From assembly GCA_031296075.1 (NCBI GenBank), contig JARLGK010000208.1:1-37725 (forward strand): a DNA stretch of 37,725 bases, in the 5' to 3' direction. A program made the translations under genes and the position numbers. The DNA comes from Candidatus Acidiferrales bacterium. Its GTDB lineage: Bacteria; Acidobacteriota; Terriglobia; Acidiferrales; UBA7541. This document shows positions 1 to 7,905 of this stretch, piece by piece. How positions within the stretch are numbered: the stretch's first letter is position 1; each line of letters begins with the position of its first letter. Below the pieces are notes generated by a model, which was not told where the DNA came from, did no database searches, and saw nothing but the letters and a program-made list of their open reading frames with translations.

Positions 1-3
1 CGA

Positions 4-79
4 TGGAGCCGAGGCCCGGACTTGAACCGGGGACCTGCCGATTACGAATCGGCTGCTCTACCAACTGAGCTACCTCGGC
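4..79 (-). tRNA. tRNA-Thr (anticodon CGT)
   Basis: Read on the minus strand this 76-nt segment folds as a complete cloverleaf. The acceptor arms GCCGAGG and CCTCGGC are perfectly complementary, with discriminator T and an encoded CCA at plus-strand 4-6. The D-arm carries AGCTCAGTTGGTAGAGC and the T-arm GGTTCAAGTCC. The anticodon stem GCCGA/TCGGC encloses the loop TTCGTAA, so the anticodon is CGT, which reads the threonine codon ACG. This is decided directly from the sequence. Confidence 0.97.
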
Positions 80-405
80 AGCGTAATCGACTGTAACATT
101 GCGGCGAAAAAACTGTCAAACCGCCAAATCGAGCCCGCGTTCTGAATCCCGGCACTCCGGAAGCGTAATGCCTTCAGCGCCGCAGGCGCCGTCACTTGCC
201 CTTTGAGCCTCTTGTTCCGGGCAGGGCACTCGCGGCGAACGTGCTGCCGGGCGGAGCAAGTTTCGCGCTTGGCCAGCCTTCCCGTTTCAGACCGTCCCCA
301 ATCCGATTCAGGACATTAGAAATCGTTAACCCTGTACGATTCATAAGCCTGCACGCGCGCATTCGGTTTCCAGAAACGCGGTTCGATCTTGACTCCACTC
401 GGGGG
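80..405. other. intergenic, no gene seen
   Basis: About 325 bp between the tRNA and the Mo-hydroxylase promoter. Short open frames exist on both strands but overlap each other, have no ribosome binding site and encode Arg/Pro-rich low-information peptides. I see no convincing gene, RNA or repeat here, apart from a TTAGAAATCG string near 317-326 that resembles a short motif found in other intergenic regions of the window. Confidence 0.6.
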
Positions 406-434
406 TTGGCGTAGCTTGGGCGCGAAGATAAAAT
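406..434 (+). promoter_or_regulatory. putative sigma70-type promoter of the Mo-hydroxylase pair
   Basis: TTGGCG at 406-411 and TAAAAT at 429-434 are separated by 17 bp, close to the housekeeping -35/-10 consensus. The predicted start near 441 leaves a leader of about 50 nt before the GTG at 493. This is a motif match only. Confidence 0.5.
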
Positions 435-492
435 TTCAATAAGTGCAAGCTGACGATAGCGGCAGCACTGGAAATTCTGAGGGAGGATTTTC

Positions 493-1026
493 GTGGCGAC
501 TCATTTTACGGTGAACGGCAAGCCCCAGACGGTAAACGTCAATCCCGACATGCCGTTGCTCTGGGTTCTTCGCGACACGCTCAACATGACCGGCACCAAA
601 TTTGGATGCGGCGTGGCGCTTTGCGGCGCCTGTACGGTCCACATCAACGGTGAGGCAACCCGCTCCTGCATCACCCCGATATCCAGCGTCGCCGGGAAGA
701 GCGTCACGACCATCGAAGGACTTTCTCCCAACAGCAGCCATCCCATTCAGCGGGCCTGGGTCGAAATCGACGTTCCACAATGCGGCTATTGCCAATCGGG
801 CCAGATCATGACGGCTTCGGCGCTCCTCGCGAAGAGTCCCAAGCCTACCGACGCCCAAATTGAGGAAGCCATGACCGGCAACATTTGCCGCTGTGGCACC
901 TATCCCAGAATCAAGAAGGCGATTCATCGCGCGGCGGAATTGCACGCTGCCGCGGCCAAGCCGGCCAACGCCAGCGCGGATCCCGTGCCTGGGCCTGATG
1001 CGGTGTTGGCAGGAGGTGCGGAATGA
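493..1026 (+). CDS. (2Fe-2S)-binding subunit of a Mo-hydroxylase (isoquinoline 1-oxidoreductase alpha-like)
   Basis: 177 aa. It is the electron-transfer subunit of a xanthine-oxidase-family molybdenum hydroxylase. The N-terminal plant-ferredoxin-like domain has cluster cysteines C39, C44, C47 and C59 ([14 protein letters not shown]). The C-terminal helical domain carries the second [2Fe-2S] set C97, C100, C132 and C134 (CGYCQSGQ and GNICRCG). These two clusters pass electrons from the molybdopterin subunit to an acceptor. The GTG start at 493 is chosen because GGGAGG lies at 481-486. The stop overlaps the next start by 4 nt (ATGA), implying translational coupling. A C-terminal tail of about 25 residues rich in Ala and Pro follows the helical domain. 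No FAD subunit is nearby, so the two-subunit isoquinoline or aldehyde dehydrogenase type fits better than xanthine dehydrogenase. The substrate cannot be read from sequence. Confidence 0.93.
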   Translation: MATHFTVNGKPQTVNVNPDMPLLWVLRDTLNMTGTKFGCGVALCGACTVHINGEATRSCITPISSVAGKSVTTIEGLSPNSSHPIQRAWVEIDVPQCGYCQSGQIMTASALLAKSPKPTDAQIEEAMTGNICRCGTYPRIKKAIHRAAELHAAAAKPANASADPVPGPDAVLAGGAE

Positions 1027-3167
1027 GCGCCGTCACGAATCCACTGGATCGTCGCAGCTTCCTCAAGACGGGTCTCGCCGGAGCCACCGGGCTGGTCATC
1101 GGCTTCTATCTGCCGGGGCGCCGCGAGGTGCTCGCCGCTTCATCCGCACCCGCTGTTCTCAACGCCTGGATTCAAATCACGCCGGAAGATCAGGTGACCA
1201 TCCTGATCAGCAAGTCGGAGATGGGGCAGGGCGTGGAGACGTCGCTCGCGATGCTCGCAGCCGAAGAGCTCGAATGCGATTGGAAGAGAATTCACACTGA
1301 ATTTGCGCCCGCCGACAAAGTGTATTTTGACCCTGCGTTCGGAATGCAGGGCACCGGCGGCAGCCAGAGCATTCACTCCGGCTGGGAGCCGATGCGTAAA
1401 GCCGGCGCGACTGCCCGCGAGATGCTGATTGGGGCCGCGGCGCAGAAATGGAGCGTGGACGCCTCGGAATGCCACGCGGAGAATGGCGCGGTCTTCCACA
1501 GCGCCACGAAGCGCCGCGCGACTTTTGGCAGCCTTGCGGAGGCCGCTGCGCAGATTCCCCAGCCTAAAGAGGTCAAGCTCAAGGATCCCAGCCAGTTCAA
1601 GATCATCGGCAAGCCAATCAAGCGCGTGGATACGCCGAAGAAGGTGAACGGCACCGCGGTCTTTGGAATTGACGTGCGGCTGAAGGGCATGCTTCATGCT
1701 TCCGTCGAGCACTGCCCGGTTTTCGGCGGCAAAGTCGCCAGTTTCGATGCCACGAAAGCCAAGGCCATTCCCGGCGTGAAGGACGTGATTCAGATCCCCA
1801 CGGGCGTCGCCGTAGTGGCGGACAACACTTGGACGGCTTTTCAGGGCCGCAAAGCTCTCGATATCAAGTGGGACGAGGGTCCCAACGCAGCGGTCTCGAG
1901 CGCCAGCATCAGGAAATCGTTCATGGACGCCGTCGAAAAACCCGGCGTGGTATCGCGCAAGGAAGGCGATGCCGCTGCGGGGCTATCGAGCGCGGCGCAG
2001 AAGGTCGAAGCCGTGTATGAGGCTCCCTACCAGGCCCACGCCACGATGGAGCCGATGAACGGCACGGCGGACGTTCGCGCCGACGGCGTCGATCTCTGGG
2101 TGGCGACGCAGTTCCAGACGCCTTCGCAGGGCACCGCAGCCGGCATTACCGGCCAGAAGCCGGAAAATGTCAAAGTGCACACCACGTACCTTGGCGGCGG
2201 CTTCGGCAGGCGCGGCTGGTCGGATTTTGTCGCGGAATCAACCATCCTCTCGAAAGCCATGGGAGCGCCCGTGCAGGTCACATGGACCCGGGAAGACGAC
2301 ATGCAGCACGACTACTATCGGCCTGCGTCCTACATCAAAATGGCCGCCGGCCTCGACGCAAATGGCAAGCCGACGGCGTTCACGGCTCGCGTAGCCTGCG
2401 ATTCGATCATGAGCTGGTTTTTCCCCGGCTCGATCAAGAACGGTCTCGACGCCAGCAGCGTCGAGGGCGTTTCCGACATCGCTTACGACATACCCAATAT
2501 CCTCGTAGATTATCAGCTGATGGCGGGGCCGATCCCGATGGGCTTCTGGCGGTCGGTCGGAGCCTCGCAGAACGGCTTTTTCAGCGAGAGCTTTGTGGAC
2601 GAGCTGGCGGCCGCGGCCAAGAAGGATCCGTATGAATACCGCCGCGATCTGCTATCCAAAAAGCCGCGTCACCTGGGCGTTCTGAATCTGGCCGCGCAAA
2701 AGGCCGGGTGGGGCACGCCGCTGCCAAAGGGCCGCTTCCGTGGGATCGCCGTCCTGGAGGCGTTTTCAACCTACGCCGCCGAGGTCGTGGAGATTTCGAT
2801 CGACAAGGATGGCACAGTCAATGTCCATCGCGTCGTCGCCGCCGTGGATTGCGGCCGTGTGATCAACCCAGATACGGCGGAGGCGCAGGTTTCGGGCGCC
2901 ATCGTCTACGGGATTACCGCCGCGCTCAAATCGGAAATCACCATCGATCGCGGACGCGTCGTTCAGACCAATTTTGCAGACAACCCGACGCTGCGCATGA
3001 ACGAAACGCCGAAGATTGAAGTCTACTTTATCCCGAGCGAGGAAACTCCCACGGGCTTGGGTGAGCCGGCCGTTCCGCCGGTGGCGCCGGCAATCGCCAA
3101 TGCCATCTTCGCCGGCACTGGCAAGCGCATCCGCCACATGCCAATCAAGCCGGAAGATCTCGCCTAG
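1023..3167 (+). CDS. molybdopterin-binding subunit of a Mo-hydroxylase, Tat-exported (IorB-like)
   Basis: 714 aa, the usual length for the single-chain IorB/aldehyde dehydrogenase large subunit. The N-terminus has a twin-arginine signal (RRSFLKTG, residues 10-17) followed by a hydrophobic stretch, so the complex is predicted to be exported folded to the periplasm with its small subunit. Family motifs seen are the glycine-rich GGGFGRRGW, the [13 protein letters not shown] segment near the cofactor, and GLGEPAVPP near residue 681, whose Glu is the expected catalytic base. The reaction is hydroxylation of an aldehyde or N-heterocycle using water. It overlaps the small subunit by 4 nt and is followed by a strong terminator, so the pair forms a complete bicistronic operon. 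No XdhC-like maturation factor or cytochrome acceptor is encoded next to it. Confidence 0.92.
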   Translation: MSAVTNPLDRRSFLKTGLAGATGLVIGFYLPGRREVLAASSAPAVLNAWIQITPEDQVTILISKSEMGQGVETSLAMLAAEELECDWKRIHTEFAPADKVYFDPAFGMQGTGGSQSIHSGWEPMRKAGATAREMLIGAAAQKWSVDASECHAENGAVFHSATKRRATFGSLAEAAAQIPQPKEVKLKDPSQFKIIGKPIKRVDTPKKVNGTAVFGIDVRLKGMLHASVEHCPVFGGKVASFDATKAKAIPGVKDVIQIPTGVAVVADNTWTAFQGRKALDIKWDEGPNAAVSSASIRKSFMDAVEKPGVVSRKEGDAAAGLSSAAQKVEAVYEAPYQAHATMEPMNGTADVRADGVDLWVATQFQTPSQGTAAGITGQKPENVKVHTTYLGGGFGRRGWSDFVAESTILSKAMGAPVQVTWTREDDMQHDYYRPASYIKMAAGLDANGKPTAFTARVACDSIMSWFFPGSIKNGLDASSVEGVSDIAYDIPNILVDYQLMAGPIPMGFWRSVGASQNGFFSESFVDELAAAAKKDPYEYRRDLLSKKPRHLGVLNLAAQKAGWGTPLPKGRFRGIAVLEAFSTYAAEVVEISIDKDGTVNVHRVVAAVDCGRVINPDTAEAQVSGAIVYGITAALKSEITIDRGRVVQTNFADNPTLRMNETPKIEVYFIPSEETPTGLGEPAVPPVAPAIANAIFAGTGKRIRHMPIKPEDLA

Positions 3168-3195
3168 CCGGTAGGTAGACCACCAATCGAAATGA

Positions 3196-3229
3196 AAAGG
3201 GGCGTCCGCCGCGGCGGACGCCCCTTTTG
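3196..3229. terminator. perfect palindromic, probably bidirectional terminator
   Basis: A perfect 17+17 bp inverted repeat without mismatch: AAAAGGGGCGTCC... mirrored by ...GGACGCCCCTTTT. The GC-rich core is flanked by A4 and T4, followed by G and another T4 on the plus strand. It sits 28 bp after the Mo-hydroxylase stop and also faces the 3' ends of the minus-strand genes that finish at 3395, so it can serve both directions. Confidence 0.85.
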
Positions 3230-3245
3230 TTTTCTCGGCCTTTCA

Positions 3246-3274
3246 GGTGGAAGCGTGGTCCCTCAGGCCCACGA
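3246..3274 (-). repeat. copy of dispersed hairpin repeat (reverse orientation)
   Basis: 29 bp that match the reverse complement of 25374-25402 at 25 of 29 positions (shared GGTGGAAGCGTGG and CCCACGA). The four differences lie in the middle of the hairpin. Confidence 0.55.
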
Positions 3275-3328
3275 AAAACCGGCATTAGAAATTGCGGTTT
3301 TAGCCGTGGTCCCTGGATCTTTTCCGCG

Positions 3329-3395
3329 AACATCAGTGTTTATCTGTGTTCATCTGTGGCCCATTTAGCTTTATCTCTGTGCCTCCGTGGCAAAT
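3329..3395. repeat. low-complexity TCTGTG/CCGTGG intergenic repeat
   Basis: This stretch contains the degenerate tandem phrases TTTATCTGTGTTCATCTGTGG and ATCTCTGTGCCTCCGTGG. They are non-coding and resemble text-like intergenic repeats that I recall from several environmental bacterial phyla. It ends exactly at the stop of the minus-strand gene at 3395. Confidence 0.5.
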
Positions 3396-3586
3396 CATTT
3401 CGAAAAAGGATACATCAGCCACGCAAGACCGACGCCGATCACCAGAAAAAGGGCCAGCGACAAAAGCGCGTACTTGATTCTCCCCGCCAGCGTCTGGCGA
3501 CCAAGGCACGCGAAAGCCACCGACACGCACAGCGCGAACGTCACCATCGCCGCAAAGTGACTCAAATGGACGCCGGTTCCGAACAT
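3395..3586 (-). CDS. small two-TM membrane protein of unknown function
   Basis: 63 aa. Two hydrophobic segments (about residues 12-27 and 39-59) are separated by a short basic loop (GRQTLAGRIK), and the chain ends MYPFSK. I do not recognise a family. The start codon at 3584-3586 directly abuts the stop of the DUF6677-like gene at 3587, so the two are very likely co-translated and may act together in the inner membrane. Its hydrophobic two-helix pattern with a basic loop supports a real gene. Function unknown. Confidence 0.6.
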   Translation of the reverse strand: MFGTGVHLSHFAAMVTFALCVSVAFACLGRQTLAGRIKYALLSLALFLVIGVGLAWLMYPFSK

Positions 3587-4009
3587 TCAACTTTTCCGTC
3601 CCGAAGCGATTCGGTACGCGTCCAGAACTCCTAGCAAGTTCACCACTCCCGCGGCCGCCAGGAATCGCGTGCCATAATCGCCCACCGCGCGTGAGACATC
3701 CGGGCCTGCGGCCTCAAGCAGCCGCGGCAGAAAATAGAACGCGCCCGAGAGTGCATCCGCCAGAAAACCCAACTCGCCGAATGGATCGGTCGAGCGCGTG
3801 TTGAACACTTCGCCGCGCATCCCATATCCCACCAGAGCCAGGCCGCCCACCGCCAGGAAAAGGAAAGCCGCCCGGCCCCAGCGTCGCAGAAGCAGATGCC
3901 CCAACCCGGGCACGGCCCACGCCGCGATCGCCGCCACGACAGCGATGGCGGCAATGGGGTGCGCGCTTCGTTCGGCCGATTTTTCGGTCAAGGGAGCGTC
4001 GGTCGCCAT
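3587..4009 (-). CDS. DUF6677-like membrane protein
   Basis: 140 aa. After a polar N-terminus comes a hydrophobic segment (residues 17-33) ending in WAVPGLGHLLLRRWGRA, a signature I associate with the DUF6677 membrane family of acidobacteria. A second hydrophobic helix (about 47-64) follows, then a less hydrophobic region including FYFLPRLLEAAGPDV and a final apolar segment (FLAAAGVVNLLGVLDAY). The function of the family is not known. It lies 3 bp downstream of the M24 peptidase stop region and directly upstream of the 63-aa membrane protein, in one minus-strand operon with DUF167 and the peptidase. The family name is from recall of the motif; the membrane topology is read from hydrophobicity. 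Confidence 0.7.
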   Translation of the reverse strand: MATDAPLTEKSAERSAHPIAAIAVVAAIAAWAVPGLGHLLLRRWGRAAFLFLAVGGLALVGYGMRGEVFNTRSTDPFGELGFLADALSGAFYFLPRLLEAAGPDVSRAVGDYGTRFLAAAGVVNLLGVLDAYRIASGRKS

Positions 4010-4012
4010 GGG

Positions 4013-5191
4013 TTAGCCGAGCACAGGGAGAATTTCTTCCTGGATCGCGCCGGTGACGCGCGCCTCGCGCTCGCCGACGTACACATTGACCTCGCTGCGA
4101 ATGCCGAATTCCGGCAGGTAGATTCCCGGCTCGATCGAGAAGCACGTTCGCGGCACAATTTTCCGGTCATCGCGCGTCTCCAGGCTGTCCATGTTCGCGC
4201 CGTTGCCGTGGACTTCCTGGCCGATGCTGTGTCCGGTCCGGTGCACGAAGTATTTGGCATAGCCGGCCTTGCGAATGATTTCCCGCGCCGCGCGGTCCAC
4301 TTCCCAGCCATGAATCGTTCGTCCGTGCGCCACCGCCTCGCGCACGAATTCAATCGCGCGGTTCCTCGCCTCGCGCACGATGCGAAAGATCTTCGCGTAA
4401 GCCTCCGGGACGCGCTCGCCTAGGTAGCCGACCCATGTGATGTCGTAATAGACGCTGCCCGGGCGGTCGCACTTCGCCCAGATGTCGAGCAGCAACAGGT
4501 CGCCGGCGCGAATCGGTCGCGACGTCCCCGGTTTCGGCTCGTAGTGAGGATTGCCGTTGTTCGGCTGCACGGCCGCGATGGGTGGCTCGGCTGTCGTCAG
4601 CCCGTTTGCGTGGAAGCGTTCGAGGATCCACGCCTGCAATTCGACTTCGGTGATCGGATGGCCTTCGCGCACCAGCGCCGCCGCGCGTTCAAATGCCGCG
4701 CGCGTGATGCGGTCCACGATGGCGCCTGCTTCCAAATGCGATTCGAGTTGCTCGGGAGTCCACGCCGCCTCGAATTTCTGCACCAGATCCGCCGACGTGA
4801 CGACGCTTTTCTTCAGCTTGCGTATCAGCTCGACAGTCCCCGCGTCCACCAGACCGATGTACGGGATGTTATTCTCCGGCGAATACTGCATGGCGATTTT
4901 TCGGCTGCCGGAGAGCAGCTTGTGCAATTGCCCGCGCAGCTCTTCCCATCCCGCGTAGGTCAGCTTGCGCCCTGTGAGCGAGTCCAGAGCCCCCTGCTCG
5001 ATCTTGTGCACCAGTTTCCTCGGCTCGCCTCGCGATGGTATGAAATAAAACCACCGGCGCGTCGCCATGCCGTTGTTTCCCAGGCCGAGAATGTGGCCCG
5101 CGATCGGGTCGCGATGGTGATGGTCGTAGAAAAGCCAGCCGTCAATCTTGCTGGCCCGCAATTCCGCTTGAATGGCTTTGATGTCCGGCAT
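4013..5191 (-). CDS. M24-family metallopeptidase (Xaa-Pro peptidase-like)
   Basis: 392 aa, typical for the PepP/PepQ-like group. The N-terminal creatinase-like domain spans about residues 1-140. The C-terminal pita-bread domain has all five dinuclear-metal ligands in order: D236 (LLLLDIWA), D250 (YYDITW), H321 (HRTGHSIG), E354 (SIEPGIY) and E367 (RSEVNV). H317 and the HGNGANMD segment complete the active site. The expected role is release of N-terminal residues before proline, or dipeptide hydrolysis, in the cytoplasm; no signal peptide is present. It lies 5 bp after the DUF167 gene and 3 bp before the DUF6677 gene, so these form a minus-strand operon. Substrate preference cannot be assigned. 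Confidence 0.9.
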   Translation of the reverse strand: MPDIKAIQAELRASKIDGWLFYDHHHRDPIAGHILGLGNNGMATRRWFYFIPSRGEPRKLVHKIEQGALDSLTGRKLTYAGWEELRGQLHKLLSGSRKIAMQYSPENNIPYIGLVDAGTVELIRKLKKSVVTSADLVQKFEAAWTPEQLESHLEAGAIVDRITRAAFERAAALVREGHPITEVELQAWILERFHANGLTTAEPPIAAVQPNNGNPHYEPKPGTSRPIRAGDLLLLDIWAKCDRPGSVYYDITWVGYLGERVPEAYAKIFRIVREARNRAIEFVREAVAHGRTIHGWEVDRAAREIIRKAGYAKYFVHRTGHSIGQEVHGNGANMDSLETRDDRKIVPRTCFSIEPGIYLPEFGIRSEVNVYVGEREARVTGAIQEEILPVLG

Positions 5192-5196
5192 GATGG

Positions 5197-5514
5197 CTAT
5201 GGCGTCGATTCGAAAAGCGCGGCGACCTGCGCGCGTGTCACTCCCGAAATGGACACGCGCTTGGCGCGGCTTTTCTCGCCCGCAACGATTCTAACAGCCG
5301 AAACGGGCACCTTCAAACGCTCGGCCAGCAGCCGGCGCAGCGCCTCGTTCGCGCGGTCATCAAGCGGTGGCGCCGTTAGCCGAACCTTCAACGCGCCGTT
5401 GTATTCGCCCTCGATGGCGTTCCGGCTCGCGCGAGGTGCCACGCGCACCGCAAACACCACCTCGCCCTCTCGCAATTGAATATCCACGATTCGTTCGCCG
5501 CCGCACTCGAACAT
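5197..5514 (-). CDS. DUF167 (YggU-like) protein
   Basis: 105 aa from the ATG at 5512-5514. The DUF167 core is clear: VRVAPRASRNAIEGEYNGALKVRLTAPPLDDRANEALRRLLAERL with the conserved P-R-A-S-R, APP-D-ANE and AGEKSRAKRVSI blocks. It is a small conserved cytoplasmic alpha/beta protein; its biochemical role is not established. The longer open frame to 5646 would run into the 5' end of the divergent MFS gene and adds Arg/Pro-rich sequence without conservation, so I use the internal ATG. It is the first gene of the operon with the M24 peptidase (5-bp gap). Confidence 0.88.
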   Translation of the reverse strand: MFECGGERIVDIQLREGEVVFAVRVAPRASRNAIEGEYNGALKVRLTAPPLDDRANEALRRLLAERLKVPVSAVRIVAGEKSRAKRVSISGVTRAQVAALFESTP

Positions 5515-5614
5515 ATCATTGGCCGGGCTTTTGCCGGGCCGTATTCTCGGCGCGAGTAGTCCTTGCATCGGCCGCGCCCGCTTCGTACAATGCCTCGCCT
5601 TCCAACCCTCTGCC

Positions 5615-6886
5615 ATGTCCTCAGCCATAAAGGTCCCGCTTACCAAGAATCAAGTCCGAGGCTTTTGGGCCTCCTGGGCCGGTTGGGCGCTTGACGGCAT
5701 GGACTCGTTTATCTATGCGCTGGTTCTCGTCCCCGCCATGCGCGAGCTGTTGCCCAAGTCCGGCATTGCGGCGACCCCTGCCAACACCGGGTTCTACGGT
5801 GGGCTGTTGTTCGCCTTGTTTCTTGTGGGCTGGGGATTGGCGCTCGTCTGGGGACCGGTTGCCGACCGCTTTGGCCGCGTACGCACACTCGCGCTGACGA
5901 TCCTGTGCTACTCGCTCTTCACTTTTCTCGCCGCGTTCGGGCAAAACATCTGGGAAGTCGCCATCTGCCGTCTGCTCGCCGGGGTTGGGATCGGCGGCGA
6001 ATGGGCCATGGGCGGCACCTTCGTGGCCGAGGAGTGGCCCGAGGATCGCCGCAAGATGGGCGCGGGCTACATGCACACCGGCTACTATTTCGGATTCTTT
6101 CTCGCGGCGATTGCGAATCATTTCGTCGGCGAATCCCATGGATGGCGGCCCATGTTCATGATCGGAGGCGCGCCGGCGATTTTGATCGGGCTGATTCTTT
6201 ACAGCGTCCGCGAGCCGGAGCGCTGGAAGGCCCGCGCCAAACGCGTCGCGAGCCCCTTCGTCACGATTTTTAAGCCCGAATACCGCCGGCGCACGTTGCT
6301 CAACTCCGCTTACGTCCTAATTTCGATCATCGGCTTGTGGGCCGGAACCGTGTACGTTCCCACCGGCGTCAATGAGATCGCCAGCCGCATGCATTTGGCC
6401 GCCGGCCTGGGACCGCGGCTGGCTACCTACGGCACGATGGTGCTTTCCTTCGGGACGATCCTCGGCTGCCTTCCGCTGCCGTGGATCGCCGAACGACTCG
6501 GCCGCCGCAAGACGCTGGCGATTTATTTCGTCATCATGGCGATCGCGATCAGCGCGAGCTTTGGCTTCGCCTTTTACCTCGCGCAGAACGCGATGACATG
6601 GTTTTTCGTCGGCCTGTTCTTTCTCGGGATCGGCGGCGCGAATTTCGCCATGTACACGCTATGGCTGCCCGAGCAATATCCCACCACCTGCCGCGGCAGC
6701 GCCTTCGCGTTTGCCACGTCCGTGGGCCGGTTTGTGGGCGCGGGCTTTTCGTTTATGGTTGGCGCGGGTGTGGCCCACTTCCATACGGTTGGCATTCCTG
6801 TAGCGCTGACCGCGATCCCGTTCGTCCTGGGCCTGTTCCTCCTGCCGTTCGGTCTGGAAACAACCGGCCAGCGGCTGCCGGACTAA
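5615..6886 (+). CDS. MFS transporter, metabolite:H+ symporter type
   Basis: 423 aa with about 12 predicted membrane helices. The motifs GWALDGMDSF in TM1, GPVADRFGRVRTLA in the TM2-3 loop, CRLLAGVGIGGEWAMGGTFVAEEWP in TM4, and ERLGRRKTL between TM8 and TM9 place it with the sugar/organic-acid symporters (sialate, aromatic acid or lactate type; GXGXGGEW is characteristic). It probably imports a carboxylate with protons; the substrate is unknown. The ATG at 5615 is preferred because the upstream extension to 5519 is non-hydrophobic and overlaps the divergent DUF167 region. It is divergent from DUF167, with a 100-bp shared upstream region. Confidence 0.88.
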   Translation: MSSAIKVPLTKNQVRGFWASWAGWALDGMDSFIYALVLVPAMRELLPKSGIAATPANTGFYGGLLFALFLVGWGLALVWGPVADRFGRVRTLALTILCYSLFTFLAAFGQNIWEVAICRLLAGVGIGGEWAMGGTFVAEEWPEDRRKMGAGYMHTGYYFGFFLAAIANHFVGESHGWRPMFMIGGAPAILIGLILYSVREPERWKARAKRVASPFVTIFKPEYRRRTLLNSAYVLISIIGLWAGTVYVPTGVNEIASRMHLAAGLGPRLATYGTMVLSFGTILGCLPLPWIAERLGRRKTLAIYFVIMAIAISASFGFAFYLAQNAMTWFFVGLFFLGIGGANFAMYTLWLPEQYPTTCRGSAFAFATSVGRFVGAGFSFMVGAGVAHFHTVGIPVALTAIPFVLGLFLLPFGLETTGQRLPD

Positions 6887-7008
6887 TATCCGCGTATTGA
6901 CATATTCTCGTTTTTCGCAATTTTGTAGGAACGCGTGAAATAACCTGCTCCTTCTGCGCGTAGTAAGTGGACGAGGATGCAGGCTCGATCTCGATCGGAA
7001 GGGAATCC

Positions 7009-7905
7009 GTGGACGCCATCGCGCTTGAGAACGTCACCAAGTCGTACGAGTCGGTAACCGCGGTCAGCGGAGTCAACTTGCGCGTGCGCCAGGGCGCCGT
7101 TCTCGGCCTGCTCGGTCCCAACGGCGCAGGCAAGACGACCACTATCCGCATGGTGATGAATATTCTCGCGCCCGACGAAGGCTCGATTCATGTCCTCGGC
7201 AAACCCGTAAGCGACGAATCGCGCGACTCGATCGGCTACCTTCCCGAGGAACGCGGCCTATATCCGCGAATGAAAATCCGCAGCCTGATCGTCTTTCTCG
7301 GCGCGCTGCACGGACTTACGGAAGCCGAAGCCGACCGCCGCGCGCGAGAATGGCTCGACCGCTTCGAGCTGGGCGAATGGTCCGAGAAGAAGATGATCGA
7401 CCTCTCGAAAGGCATGCAGCAGAAAGTGCAGTTCATCACTTCGGTTCTGCACAAGCCGCCGATCGTGATTTTGGACGAGCCGTTTTCCGGCCTCGACCCC
7501 GTCAACGCCTCCACGATCAAGGATGTGATGCTCGAAATGCGCGATCAAGGCTCGACGATCATTCTTTCGACGCACCGTATGGAGCAGGTCGAAAAAATGT
7601 GCGATTCGATCTGCCTGATCAACAAAGGCCGCAGCGTTCTCGATGGGGAGCTCCGCGCCATCAAGCAGTCCTACGGAAAAAACACCGTGCACATCGAATT
7701 CACTGGCTCTGACGCCTTCCTGAATCATCCAGCGATTGCCTCGATCAACCGCTTTGGGACCGGAGTGGAAGCAAAATTGAATCCGGGCGCCGATCCTCAG
7801 GATATCTTGAAGGCGGCCGTGCAGTCCGGCGTCCAAATCAACCGGTTCGAGCTGCTCGAGCCTTCGCTCAGCGACATCTTTATCGAGAAGACCGCCCATG
7901 CATAA
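7009..7905 (+). CDS. ABC-2 type exporter ATP-binding protein (NatA-like)
   Basis: 298 aa from GTG at 7009, preceded by GGAAGGG at 6997-7003. Motifs: Walker A GPNGAGKTT, signature LSKGMQQKVQ (a variant of LSGGQ), Walker B IVILDEPFSGLDP, and the H-loop STHRM. The tail after about residue 215 matches the accessory C-terminal domain (DUF4162-like) of NatA-type ATPases. It powers the permease encoded directly downstream, whose ATG overlaps this gene by 8 nt (ATGCATAA). An upstream in-frame GTG at 6967 is possible but lacks a comparable Shine-Dalgarno sequence. The substrate is unknown; family members export Na+, drugs or peptides. Confidence 0.9.
   Translation: MDAIALENVTKSYESVTAVSGVNLRVRQGAVLGLLGPNGAGKTTTIRMVMNILAPDEGSIHVLGKPVSDESRDSIGYLPEERGLYPRMKIRSLIVFLGALHGLTEAEADRRAREWLDRFELGEWSEKKMIDLSKGMQQKVQFITSVLHKPPIVILDEPFSGLDPVNASTIKDVMLEMRDQGSTIILSTHRMEQVEKMCDSICLINKGRSVLDGELRAIKQSYGKNTVHIEFTGSDAFLNHPAIASINRFGTGVEAKLNPGADPQDILKAAVQSGVQINRFELLEPSLSDIFIEKTAHA

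Noticed and set aside
196-414. Overlapping short open frames before the Mo-hydroxylase
   Set aside because: No ribosome binding site, Arg/Pro-rich, mirrored by an equally open frame on the other strand; typical of high-GC non-coding DNA.
5519-5614. Upstream start for the MFS transporter
   Set aside because: The extra 32 residues are not typical of the family and overlap the divergent DUF167 upstream region; the ATG at 5615 is better.
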